Source: Theristus sp. LFF4_11 (Eukaryota > Nematoda > Chromadorea > Monhysterida > Xyalidae). From it: a DNA stretch of 64,000 nucleotides. Below, piece by piece: positions 46,240-64,000 of the stretch. The position numbers and the translations under genes are program-made. The number at the start of each line of letters is the position of its first letter. Position 1 is the first letter of the stretch. The notes under the pieces are model-generated. The model saw only the letters and a list, made by a program, of their open reading frames with translations, was not told the DNA's origin and did no database searches. Location of the stretch: the NCBI GenBank assembly GCA_030248135.1, contig JASANC010004227.1:1-64000 (forward strand), given 5' to 3'.

Positions 46240-49200
46240 GTGTGTCTTTTTTGTATCAGCTGGACATGTCATGCTGAAAATCTTATTATTTAGCCGAGAC
46301 CCGTCTCAGTGGGCTTCATTTTGGACTATTAGCGTGGCTGTGGGTTTCTTTTTCTCTGCCTCTCGGCAACAACTGGAAAGAACTACAAGCGTACGGGCTT
46401 CAAAAGTTCAGCTTCAATGCACATCCGGATAAAATACGATCGACCAAATGAACGGCAATATGTGCGACTTCAGACATCTCACATGCACAATGTGAAACCA
46501 CAAACGAGCTCTAATGGCTCCAGCACTTGTACGAACAGCACCCACAAAGCATGGTAAAAGACAACTTGAATCAATATTTCATAATAACACAGTGCATTGC
46601 ATTATGGTTTTCAATTTTGCAACGTTTCTTTAGTTGGAAATTGTTGTTGCTACCTTCGATGCACAAAATTACAAAAAAAGTCCCAGAACAAATTAAAGAC
46701 CCAATCATCATGAACGAGCTCATTGTGTGCAACTATGTTAAATTTGAAACTCAGATTCCGATTTTCTTGTGCTCACACAATCGCAAATGACAATGTAAAA
46801 ATGAGCTTACAAGTTGCGCGGGAACACACAGGAACAATTGATGGAAAGCTGGAATGTTCTTCGACATTTGTTCGTTGTGACGCACGGTGCATGTCAAAAT
46901 ACAGGCTTTTTTTGCCCGCCCATTATGTTTCATTTATCGTGCCCATTGTTTCGTATGTGCCACAATTCGCGAGTTTGGAGCTCGTTTTCAATTTTTTTCA
47001 GTTCTAATTTGCGGTTCGTTTATTGACATTTTGTCTGCCGGAAAAATTTGCCTGATAATGGCACCGTTTTTCTTTTGGAAAGCGTACATAGATGTGATGA
47101 CTGTCACGTGAGTCGTGATTTGTTCATGCACACTTTACCAGTCCCAGCGCTGCGATTGTTTCGCTATCAATAACAGATTAGCGGATTGACCAAAGCGTAC
47201 GTCTTTCTTTAGCTACAGTAAAATTCCCAATAGGTTATGAAAAGTGTTGCCCAAAAAGCATAGTAAAGTTTATATCAAGTATTTTCTAGTTAATCCTCGA
47301 CCATCATGTGGAGCATAGCGCTAAACTGAACGTTTCGTACGAGCTTCAGATGATATTTGAAATACAACCTGCGGCCAAGAAACCCGTGAGTTTAGTCTTA
47401 CGTATTTATCTACTACTGACGGATGACTTCCACGAGGAACCTGAAGGATCCAGAAAAAAAGGGGGATAAGCCGAAGCGCTAAGAAGGAGATCACTTGTTG
47501 TTGTGAGCAAAATGGCACCGCCATTTTCGCTGCTCTCTCTCACACACACATAAACAAGAGTCACGATCTTTTATTTATTCGTTTTCTAGTATTGTTCTGG
47601 TGCAACACACCACAGTTCAGTTCTCAAACGGCCATACATGTTTTGTATAACATACATAGAAAAGTTCAATATGTGTCGTTTATAAACGCTGCGATCGGAT
47701 ACGACTGCACACGCACGTTTGTGTCAAGAAAACTTTTGCAAGCGCGCACAATTTATCACGTTAGGTTGCTGCTGTTGCTGAGCCACGCGCCGCCGCAACA
47801 ACAGGCGCATGCACCGAGTATGACGCTCGCGCATTCACCATAAAACGATTATACTAATTTTGCGGCAGTTTTGCGCGCACGATTAACGGCGTACAATACG
47901 GCTTGATCGCGTCATATGGCGGGCCGTCATATCTCACACAATCATCGTCAAAAGATCAAAGGGCAATAAGTCAATCGTATTAAGCCGTGGCATCATCCTG
48001 AGACTAAGGGGCCACCTAAAACGTTATCCGGTTGTTTAATTTTTTAAGACTGCTGCTCAAATAAATGTACATATAGTTCGCGGATGCCAAGAATTCTGAT
48101 TTACAAATACGGCAGAGAAAACCGACACCCTCCAGTTAGTTCCACGTGTGTAACTGCAGAGAATACAAAGCTGCTTATGAATATCACGGAGCAGCATGTG
48201 TTCTTGCACACATCGGCTTCGGGGAGATGTCAAGAATGACGAAAACGCATACAAGTGTTTGTTTGTACATACCAGTCAGACACGGGCGTGTGCGTGCGTG
48301 CGTGCTGGTGCAGCCACTTGAGAAGTTGTTGCCAGATCGTTTTTGTCTTTCTTCTGTTATACAAGTTCTTTTTCTTCGTCTGCCTTTTTTGCCTGTTCCA
48401 GCTGTGCATGTCGAATGCATTGTGTATGCATGTATTGTAATGCGCTTCACTGCCTCCATGGGCATTGTTTGTATGACAAGAAAAACGCAGCTTTTGACTG
48501 ATGGGCTTTCCGCACAAGTTCTCTCATGCTTCCAGTTTTTGTATACAAAGCACAATGCTCGCTTCTGTGACGTTGCAATGCTCCATTTTTGCATTCATTT
48601 CTGGAACTGCTCCGCAAAAAGATCACAGTAACAAAAAACCGCATTTCCCAGCATCACTGTGTTCGTCAATGGTTATGGATCTCCACACATACAAAACTGG
48701 CGGCAATGTTTAGTTTTTGTGTCTTTAAATGTCACACTGGTAGCTGTCAGGCAATTTGTCTTGAGTTTCGCATTTGAAATTCATACGGGCCTGTGTACTC
48801 TATTATGTGATTATGCGCGCAGGGGGCTTGAGAACCCTGCATGGGAAGTTCTACTTTTGTTTTTTCTTGTTCTGCTCTGGTTCAAGCAGAACATGCCAGA
48901 TGCAAATTTGCAACAGCACTGTCGGACTGACGTTTATTCGAACCTGAATTATACACGAGCGCTGTGGTAGCCGTCATAGCGCGCAGCACGTTAGCAGTAA
49001 CGATGTTATCTGAGAAGCACCACTTTAACCATCAGTGAGCGTTTTTTTGTCGAAACATGCGTTATGTAACACGCTGCTAACAAATTGGCCCAGCTTCCTC
49101 GAAATCCACGTATGTCTCTAAAATGTGTTCATTTACTTTTATCAATTACATTGAACGATAATCCGACCGAACCGCGATAATAATGCACGTTTCTGGATAC

Positions 49201-49744
49201 ACGCGCGTCATAAATATGGAAAACGATATGCGTACACATACTATGAAAAGGTGTACCGCGTTTAGTATATATATCCATATATGAAGCAACTTCTACTTCA
49301 CGCCATCTATCTAGATACATAAAACGTAAAACTCATCGGAATAATGATAAGTCCTGAACATCGAATTTGCGGTAAATAACCAGCGAGCTTCCTGTCTTCA
49401 TTCCAACAAGCCCGGCCAGTAATGCAGCAAACGAGCAAAGTGACAGGCTTTGTGCAAATGATGCACAGCCACAACAACTATAGACGGTCAAAACGAAAAT
49501 CGGTTCGTTGATGTACTGTGAGACAGAGAATTCAGTTTTTATAGAATGATTCCGTAAAGCAACGTCCTGGAGTAATTGCCAAACAGACACGATGTTCAAA
49601 TAAAATTGATTAAAGGATGCGAAGTGATTGATCCAATGAGAACAAAAAGTAGTGCATCTCGTTATCATTTTTAACTTTTCCACGTTTTCCAGTCTCGTTT
49701 TTAACCCAGTTTGCACAGCGTATTAAGCGTCACCGTATTTTCAG
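46240..49744. other. no supported exon; intron or intergenic
   Basis: If the coiled-coil ORF belongs to the globin gene this is a 3.5-kb intron; otherwise it is intergenic. I see AT-rich DNA with scattered GTGTGCGTGCGTGCG-type runs (48288-48303) and no coding signal. Confidence 0.5.
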
Positions 49745-51682
49745 CCGCAGCGCTCAAAGTCGGACGTGAATGAGCAAGACCACAACAACCAAGCGCAATC
49801 AACATCCTCCGATCACCACAAAAATCACCACCGCTATGGGAAACATTCAATGGGTCGTGCCAATGGCCTGCTGGTTCATCAAAGCTCCGGTAGTATTTCG
49901 GCGGTTTCAAAGTGCGCACTGCTAGTAACAATCCTAAACGTCATGCACTGTTTTGGAACATCCTTGCACACAGCTCCTACCAGCGGTTTACAACGCAAAT
50001 GCGCCACCGACAACACGGCGAACCACGTTGGCGGCTCCAGGGTGCACATGGTCACTGGACTGTTGCCTTATCGCTTCTCGTTCAGCGACTTACAGCGACA
50101 CGCCATACAGATGACCTGGAAGAAGATTTCCAGTTAATATGGTTTATCGTTTTTGCACTGTTTGATTTGTTGAATTGAAACGTTGCTAACTGCAAGCTTT
50201 AACGACTTTTTAAACAAATCAAGGTAATCGTCATCGGACGCTGAAGTTGATGCGAACTGTCTTCATTTCTGCAGTGGAACGCTCTAGCATGAATGCTCGT
50301 TTATACGGTGCTGGCAGGTCGGTATTTCAGAAGAACAACCCATAGCCGTGTTTCCAAACTTTTTTTGTTCAGTTTGTTTTAAATTCATTGAAGGTTTGTG
50401 CAACGTCTGGAACAATGCGTCGACAACCCGGACTTTGTCGCCGCGAGCGGCCGCATACTCACACGAGAGTCGTCAGCGGCAGCGCATGCAAAGTCGGTTT
50501 TTTTACATTTACTCACACTTACTAATGTTTCAGTGAGTTGCAATTTTTAGTTTAATGTGACGTCGCTTGACGTTGACAAAACGGCTGGTCAGAGCAGCAA
50601 ATCGTTATGTGACACAACAGCCGTCAACCTCGCGAAACCACAAAAAGAAACTTTCGCAATCAAAAAAGAAAAGTCTTCATTCAGGTACATCTACGATTTA
50701 TTTGCCAACTCAATCATGTCAGTCACGAGGAAGCAACCGGAAGTTGAACTGTCAAATTTACGAGAACTCGGTTGGTCACGAGTTTCATATTCTGATTCCG
50801 GTCTGATTGATGTTTTACAGTAAATCAGGACAGTTTTTTAACTTTGTTCTTGTTACGTATGTAACTGAAATTTTAGATTCAGTCCATCTCACAATTTGTC
50901 GATTTAACTCTATTTGTAGTCTTATCTATTCTTCTAATCTGTTCAGTCTCAGCGCATCTTTGCCTGGCGAGCCACGGTTTCACGCCGGTAGTCTGGGAAA
51001 CACTTGGCCAGGTGCTGGTGGACATCTTTCTAATGCAGGACCACATACAGGTCAGTAAGTGAAGCCGCACAGGTACGAGCTCACTGAGATACTGGAATGG
51101 ACATTCAGGAGAACACAGTGGAGCGTTATGCCGGACGTGGAAAAACAAAAAAAAATTGTCAGGGTTGCCCGGAAGCGCGCCGCGCGTGGATGCACTTCTT
51201 CGCCTACCTCATCGACCAACTCGTCAACGAATTCAACCGTCAATATCAACAGCAACGATTCCAGGCGAGTCTCGCAGCCACTCATCATCTGTTCGGCAAC
51301 CGCCGATCGCAGCACAGCCAATCAGCGTTGCGCGCACAAAAATCAATGGACGATCAACTGTTGAGAGAGAATGCGCAAAAATACGACAACGATCATGACG
51401 ACAAACCCAACGAGCCTCGGTCGGAACAGCGAAGTCTGCTGTTGAAGCAACAGTCGCTGCCATCCAACTTTCACGAACACCAACACACCTCCCGCTCACC
51501 GTCGCCCTCGCGAGCGCGCAACAACAAATCCCCGCCGGTGCTAACGAGAACACCGACGAAAGCAGCAATAATGACGTCGTCATCAGTGCCGCCGTTGAAA
51601 AGCGTCTCGTTTGAATCGAACCAGGATGACAGTTGGTGCGACTCCGGTCACCTTGCGGACAAAATAACAGCAACAACAACAG

Positions 51683-51715
<33 letters not shown>

Positions 51716-52338
51716 TAGCAACATCAGCAGCATCGCTCAGTGCCCGCAAGCCGCCATTACCATGCCGGCGATCCCCGTCGAAAACGCCAATCAGTCGCAC
51801 GATCACAAGAGCACATTCAGTCGACGATCACTCAACATCCCCGTTGCTGTTGCACGACCGTCGCATCGCATCAGCAGCAGCAACGGGCACAACAGCGCAC
51901 GTGTCACCGATCAAAGTCATCAGTCACACACCATCGCTCGTCAACAATCACCATCACCATCACCATCATGTCGCGTTGCTCGTTGTCCCGTTGATCACCA
52001 AAACAATACCACCATCATTGCCAACACTGGCTGGTCAAACGCGGACGTCGTTCAGCAGCTGCGATGAACGACGAAAAAAGTTTTCGGCCGTTTCGGCATC
52101 ACGGATCATCGAGGAGGACGCGTGCGCGTTCATGAGCAACATCAACGGAACGGGTACCACTGAGCACGGGACCGGCACTCATCAGCACAACGGGAACTAT
52201 GAGAAACCTGCTGAGAATGTCACAACGAACACGAGCAAACCGAGGCGTCCGTTGAGTCGTGCCGTTCGTTCGATGTCACTGCCATTGGACTCTGTGTTTG
52301 CCGACATTCCACACTCGCATCTGATGACGCTCGTATGA
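49745..52338 (+). CDS. globin with long N- and C-terminal extensions (5' end incomplete)
   Basis: Exons: 49745-50132, 50275-50317, 50394-50496, 50551-50770, 50947-51050, 51163-52338; phases agree, giving at least 677 residues. After a low-complexity N-terminus rich in His, Gln and Ser, the globin fold starts at FSFSDLQRHAIQMTWKKIS (A helix, conserved Trp). It continues with GRFVQRLEQCVDNPDF (B/C, the NP-F landmark), DLFANSIMSVTRKQ and LSNLRELVSAHLCLASHGFTP, where His of VSAH is the likely haem-binding F8 His. WETLGQVLVDIFL (G) and CPEARRAWMHFFAYLIDQL (H) follow. About 70 extra residues lie between the C/D and E regions, with no clear distal His. A tail of about 360 residues is Ser/Pro/Thr/Ala-rich with a His run near 51945. 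Nematodes have many such extended globins. The last exon may instead begin at 51109. The start codon is unknown. Confidence 0.75.
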
Positions 52339-52540
52339 TGAAATGACGCTTTATTGCCATTATAGCTGTGATCTGATTGCGTTGCGTTTCGATCGACAGC
52401 GTGATGATCTCACTTTATTTGTAAACATATGAACGAAAGAAAACTGTCCAGCCAAATCAAATTATATGGGTTAAATCGACTCACTGAACAGAATCCAGCT
52501 GCCAACCTGGAAAGAACAAGTCAAATCAGCTTGGCACATA

Positions 52541-53313
52541 CAGTCGGACTCGATAATTTGGGGCATTAGCTGATTGGCTGGTGCATTACCGTTATCAGAT
52601 TCAAACGCGGGCTGTTCAAATTGCACTTTGCTTTTTTAATTTTCCAATTTTTAAGTGATTGTGTTGATGAATGTTTGGATTTTTATGGACATAACTTGTT
52701 TATTATTAATAAAATGCAGAAACATCAGAAAAGTACATTTTAAGGCGAATTATTATTTTTTTCAAAAAAACGACGGCGACGGTGATGTGCTCTTGACGTT
52801 CGAAAAATGAATATCCGTTTGAAAACCGATTGCTTTTCAAATTTTTCTATAAAACAAATCATCATAAACAAAAATTTCAATTAAAAATCAAACACAACAA
52901 CATTTTTAGTTGTCGTTGCCGTCGTCGTCGTTCTTTTTCGGAAAATGAATTGTTGCCTTTCGAAACAGCTGCTTTTCGTTTTTCTGCATCTTTGAACTGT
53001 TTATAGACAATTTGTTTCAGTTTAAAAATACATAACAGCAGCTTTCATGGTCAAAATTTAATTTACATTTGTCACCGTCGTCGTCGTTCTTTTTTTCTGA
53101 AAATAATCGCCTTAAAATTTACTTTTTTTGATTTTTCTGCATTTTATAAATCACAAACAAGTTTTGTCCATTGAAAATTCAAACATTCATCAACACAAAC
53201 ACTCAAAAATTAAAAACAGAAAAACGAAGTACAATTTGAACGGCCGCGTTTGAATCCGATTACGGTAACGCACCAACCAATTAGCTGATGCCCCAAATTA
53301 TCCAGTCCGACTA
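52541..53313. mobile_element. Tc1/mariner-type foldback MITE, TA target
   Basis: Flanked by TA on both sides (52539-52540 and 53314-53315), with inverted ends CAGTCGGACTCGATAATTTG and its near-inverse. The inverted repeat continues far inward: AACGCGG-, CATTTATCAACAC-, and GCGATTATT-type blocks recur inverted, so most of the 773 bp can fold on itself. (GAC)n/(GTC)n patches sit near the middle. No transposase. Confidence 0.75.
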
Positions 53314-54052
53314 TAAACTGATAAATTAAATTTAAAAAAAAACAATTCTAACAGATAAAGCGAACTCACTAGCCTGTCGGTTCCTGCAAACGTGGTCTCG
53401 GCTCTGAGCGTCCACCGTACGTCTTATGGCTCTCAAGGTCTTACGTTTCCAAGCAACGCCCATTGCAGTACACGCGGTTTTGCGGTTCGAAAAAAAAACG
53501 CGGAAAAACACTCGATTTCAAAATAATAGCGGCTTTAATAAACCAATCCAACGCTTTTTCCAAATCGACGACACCGTCGCATAACTTATTTTTTATTGGA
53601 TTCGGAACGCGAAAAAATAACTCTGTATGAAACTGACAAAATGTCAATCGACACAATACGCTGAAACACAAAAAAAAATCAAAAACAAAACAAAGAAAAC
53701 ATATTTTCAGCTGTAACACAATAGCGTCAGCATCTGTTGTGATATTTGTCGAGGAGGATTAATAGAAAAAGCACGAAAAATAGTCGATATCATGAGTGTT
53801 TGTAGCAGTAACTTTTTGGGAAGAACTGTCGCCGTTGAAATCAGGAACAGGAAATAACATCAACCTCATAAAAATTTGTGAACGTATCTGAAGCTGAAAG
53901 AACTGTAATCCATCACACCCATTTTAGTGAACACACTGCCTTTGACGGATTGATGATGGTAGTTTCCAATATCGCAAAAATGCATTCCGTTTTGAATATT
54001 TTTTGTTCGCGAGTACGCTTTTTTTCTCAGGCAGTGAAATGAGTAGTACTTA

Positions 54053-54836
54053 CAGTCGAACTCACTAAAATGTGGAATCAGCTTATTGGTCGGCCAGGGG
54101 GAGGCCGCTCACACTCCGCACCCTTCTTTTTTCGTGGATCTGGATTCTATTGAAACGTGTTTCTTTTGAATGAGTGTGAATTTCCAGCACCCTTTTCATG
54201 CTAAAAATAAACTCAAAGGGTTGGAGAACTGCGAAATTCAATTTTTTTATTCAACAGCTCAAAATGCATTTTTTACTGACGACGACGACGATGACGTCGT
54301 CGCTTAATTTTTACGTGTGAACTGAAAGACAAAAGCTTGAAATGAGTGCGCTCTGTAGCCAGCTGAAGGGGGTTTCATTCCTAGCTGACCGATCGGCATG
54401 CGTCCGCAATTAAAAAAGCGTTCCGACTTCGCGGACGACGACGACACGACGACGACTTTGCTTTCATTTTTCATTTTCACCGTTTTCAAGTTGTTTTTGG
54501 CAGGCTGCTGTGTTCATTTACTTGGTGCACGCAGCAAACCATGCACAGCGCACTCCTTTCAGGCTTTTATTTTTCAGTCCACACGCAAAATTAAGCGACG
54601 ACGTCGTCGTCGTCATTAAACAAAAAATACATTTTGAGTTGAGCTGTGGAATAAAAACTTTCTAAATTTCGCGGTCTCTAACCTTTGAGTTTATTTTTAG
54701 CACAAAAGGGTGCTGGAAATTCATAAAAACACGTTTCAATAGAATCCAGATCCACGAAAAAAGAAGGGTGCGGAGTGTGAGCGGCCTCCCCTCGGCCGAC
54801 CAATCAGCTCATTCCACATTTTAGTGAGTTCGACTG
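54053..54836. mobile_element. Tc1/mariner-type foldback MITE, TA target
   Basis: TA-flanked (54051-54052 and 54837-54838), with ends CAGTCGAACTCACTAAAATG and its inverse. Arms of roughly 300 bp pair almost along their whole length (54053-54360 with 54530-54836), including inverted GACGACGACG patches, so the element is one giant hairpin. No coding sequence. Its ends are closely related to those at 52541 and 57542. Confidence 0.8.
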
Positions 54837-54838
54837 TA

Positions 54839-56296
54839 TGTGAACATGCGCGAAGCAACACGTGAAGATTATGATAACGATGACAAGCAATTCGTTGAGA
54901 ACCTTTTTGGAATTACATTATGTGAGTGCGAACACAAATTAGGTACCAGTCGCCCATATTTCAGGTGGCCATAAGGAAAGGCAGTGTTCAGGCACGTTTA
55001 GGAAACAGAACGAAATGACACACAGAGACCTCATCGATAAACAAATCTAGCCGGACTTCAAAAATAAGCTTCCTAAACGCGGCTTTTCTTGCAAACAAAA
55101 TTTAGGCAACTTACTTCATGAACTTACTCATGATAATGATTCAAAAAATATGACCGCAACAACAGAATTGAAACAAACACAATTGAACACTCGCAACTCT
55201 GAAGATCAATTCGGGCTTTTTGGTCGAGCAGATAAACCAGACAAAAAATTTGAAAACCACCTAATTTTTGACACAATTATAATCATCAGTTAGATATTTT
55301 TCGATGAAATCAGCTTTCCACATAATTTTAAACACAGGGCTTATTACGCAGTGCAACCCGCTGAACACAGGTCACTATGAAAGTTAAGCAACATTCATGA
55401 TGTAGCACATAGTGACGCATAGCTAGTGAGCACAGCTACGCATCACTAAACACTGCTTCATGAATGCCCCTTTACATGTTTATACATTGAAATTCCGTAA
55501 ATTTACAGAAAAACAATCCATCAACCAAACATCAGACTACAAGTTTACAAAAAAGAGAAACCACAAAAAAGTCGACCGATGGACGAAGGAAAAGTTTTGA
55601 CTAAAATTATTATCAACGAATTTTCAAATGCATCGTAGAGAAATGTCAAAAAAACCAGAGGCGCGACAACGAAAAACTTTGAAACGCACAACACTGGAAG
55701 AAAAAATGCACTGCATATATTTGATAATAAGCAATAATACTCTCTGAACTGGAACAAAACTATTGACTGTGGCACAACAGTTCGCAATTTCTATAGAACG
55801 TCTTTAAATTTTGAGTTATTTTCACCAATCCTTTGCGAACCGCCAATCACAATCCCGATTGACAGAAAAAAACCGAAAACTGAACCGATGTCCAAGAAAA
55901 ACACAAACCCATTGACAGTTGTGTCACACCGTCATGCGCTTTCAGGGGCGCACTATACACTCAGCTCGTCTTGCAGCGTACGACAATGCTGCCAGGATGT
56001 ACAGTTTGTTCGAATAAACTTGTCACTTTGTCGCACCGCAGGGCAGAGCGCGCGTAAAAGTTCGAATGAAAAAAAACCAGATTTGAGCGTTGAGTTTTCG
56101 ATCAAATCAAGAAACCAATTTTCGGCAGTCTTTCTGCCGTATCCGATATCGCTCTTCAACTCGACTTGGGTGTTCCGTATACGGCGCTCTGCGAAAACGA
56201 GTGACATGTTCACTTGGACGCACTGTACCACCGGAACAAAACAAGACAAACCGAACACGCCTTCCAAAAAGAGTGAGAGAGAGAGAAACACGGGAA
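54839..56296. other. intergenic, no supported gene
   Basis: Between the foldback element and the 3' end of the nuclear receptor gene. AT-rich sequence with no exon I can support. No clear AATAAA was found for the receptor on the minus strand. Confidence 0.55.
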
Positions 56297-62650
<6,354 letters not shown>

Positions 62651-64000
62651 CGCCTTTATATCCCCCAAAAAACAAGCACACACGATCCTCTTGCGTCGAA
62701 TTTAGGCCACTGGGTCAAATCGCCGCTGAGACAGAAACAAGACCGTGTGGCGGGGTGGAACAAGTTCGGCTCAGGTGTTTGCAGTCTTGTGTTTGTGGTG
62801 CAGATTCGTGTGAGAGAGGTCGAAGTCGACAAAGAATATAATGATAATGACGAAGTCTATTAGCGATGCAGCGCTTGTTTTGATCTATTGATAAGGTGAC
62901 GTCTGTGCCTCGGTCTCCAGGGTTGTCCGTGGGTGTTTCGGTTCAATCAACGTCACTAAAAAGGCAATCGAGTTCATATAGATGGGCATGGGGAATACGA
63001 TTGGGAGATGCAGTAAAAATGTAAATGACGCAATCCCGAAAACGGAGACGCGATGTGTGTACACACACAGCAAGAATCTGGGCACTATAAGCAAATGGGA
63101 AAACAAAAAACAGTCAAAAATAGCAATCAAACGCACGAGAAAAAACGGCAAACAAGCCTACGCATCCATTGAGAAACACTTTACGACCGTTGCACGCCAC
63201 GTTAGCAAGCACAACTTTCGTTCATAAGATTCTCAAGATGCAGGATTATCATTTTTATGAATGGAAAACAGCGTAGGGGGCTTGGGATGAGATGCATCAT
63301 CAGTCGTCGTGTGTAATTAACGAAGGGAATGGGAGAAAAATAGATAAAAAATGCGACAGGTCTACCGGTTCGTACGCACGCTATGCAAACCCTAAAAATA
63401 AGACACCGTGCATCGTCAACCATCTATTTGCGGAGTCTCTCTGCTCTTTTGCATAGTAATTAACGAGTGAACCAAAGATGAGATGCGAACCCTCTTACGT
63501 GCGTACTTTTTCTACTACTCGCTTCACAATAAAAACCGAGCATCAAACTGTCTCTGCTGATCGTGCTGTGTAATAGCGAAACCGAAAAAAAACTGCCCAT
63601 TGAACAGCCAACACAACACACGCAAGCAACACGCCACGTTGCGTTTATGAACAAGAATCGTCGTCGCCAACAGCAAGCAAGGAGAGCCATCATGTGCAAA
63701 CGCGCGCGTTGCGTGGTGGTGCATTTGTGCACTAACACTCTGCAGTCTGCACGCATTGTACACCGTTTGTGCGCTGTTGTTGCTGTTTTGAAATGAAGCG
63801 CGCCCATTTTTGTGTGTGTTTCTCTGATTTCTTCTGTGCTTACATGCTGCAGACGTTGGGCGAATTTTTTGGGGAGACATCGTCGTCACAACAACAACGC
63901 AGACAGACACACAACAACTATTGTGCAACAATCAACCAATAAGCTCCATTCATATGCAGCGGTTGAGTTAGTGTCTCTGATCTAAATTCGCATTTTCTTC
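62651..64000. other. upstream region of the nuclear receptor gene, no supported gene
   Basis: No coding exon is supported. GGGATATAAAGGC on the minus strand (about 62653-62665) looks like a TATA box but sits directly before the first ATG, so if used it would favour the ATG at 62632. A CA/GT-rich patch lies at 63057-63068. Confidence 0.5.

Noticed and set aside
48146..48631. 161-codon open frame on the plus strand, with an overlapping minus-strand one of 136
   Set aside because: Both strands are open over CG/TG-rich DNA with no recognisable motif.
51233..51733. Minus-strand 166-codon frame starting with a run of Leu
   Set aside because: It is the reverse reading of the CAG/CAA repeats in the globin tail; the Leu run is not a membrane segment.

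Overview
This is eukaryotic nuclear DNA from an animal, most likely a nematode (moderate confidence). Every gene is split into short exons by small GT-AG introns whose acceptors are mostly of the TTTTCAG/TTTTAG type, and there are no bacterial operons or ribosome-binding sites. The gene content (an NHR-23/HR3-type nuclear receptor, a PDE8-type phosphodiesterase, an SLC6-type transporter and a globin with long extensions) fits an ecdysozoan. Gene models were built by hand from reading frame, intron phase and family motifs.

Layout. 1-5.7 kb is a repeat-rich stretch with inverted-repeat elements, a tRNA-derived SINE, poly-G tracts and an 8-bp-duplication element. 5,723-5,923 (minus) is a lone PAN/Apple-like exon. 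7,054-9,711 (minus) is an LPCAT-type lysophospholipid acyltransferase. 12,312-17,069 (minus) is a 13-exon gene joining an N-terminal FYVE-type Rab-binding zinc finger to two C-terminal Ig domains. 19,251-21,425 (plus) is a mitochondrial carrier of the SLC25A42 type, with a complete hAT element (21,427-22,943) starting one base after its stop codon. 22.95-31.7 kb has no gene that I can support. 31,710-37,296 (plus) is a 19-exon PDE8/PDE-6 phosphodiesterase. 38,988-43,328 (plus) is a 14-exon SLC6/SNF transporter. 45,972 (plus) starts a coiled-coil ORF, and 49,745-52,338 (plus) holds six exons of a globin with N- and C-terminal extensions. Two large foldback elements lie at 52.5-54.8 kb. 56,297-62,650 (minus) is the HR3/NHR-23 receptor.

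The genes share no obvious pathway. They cover signalling (PDE8, nuclear receptor), membrane lipid remodelling, transport and trafficking. The main themes are (i) the unusual Rab-effector/Ig protein and (ii) heavy, recent activity of small DNA transposons: at least three TAGGG-ended insertions with perfect 8-bp target duplications, three complete TA-flanked CAGTCG-ended elements, and intronic repeats shared between neighbouring genes.
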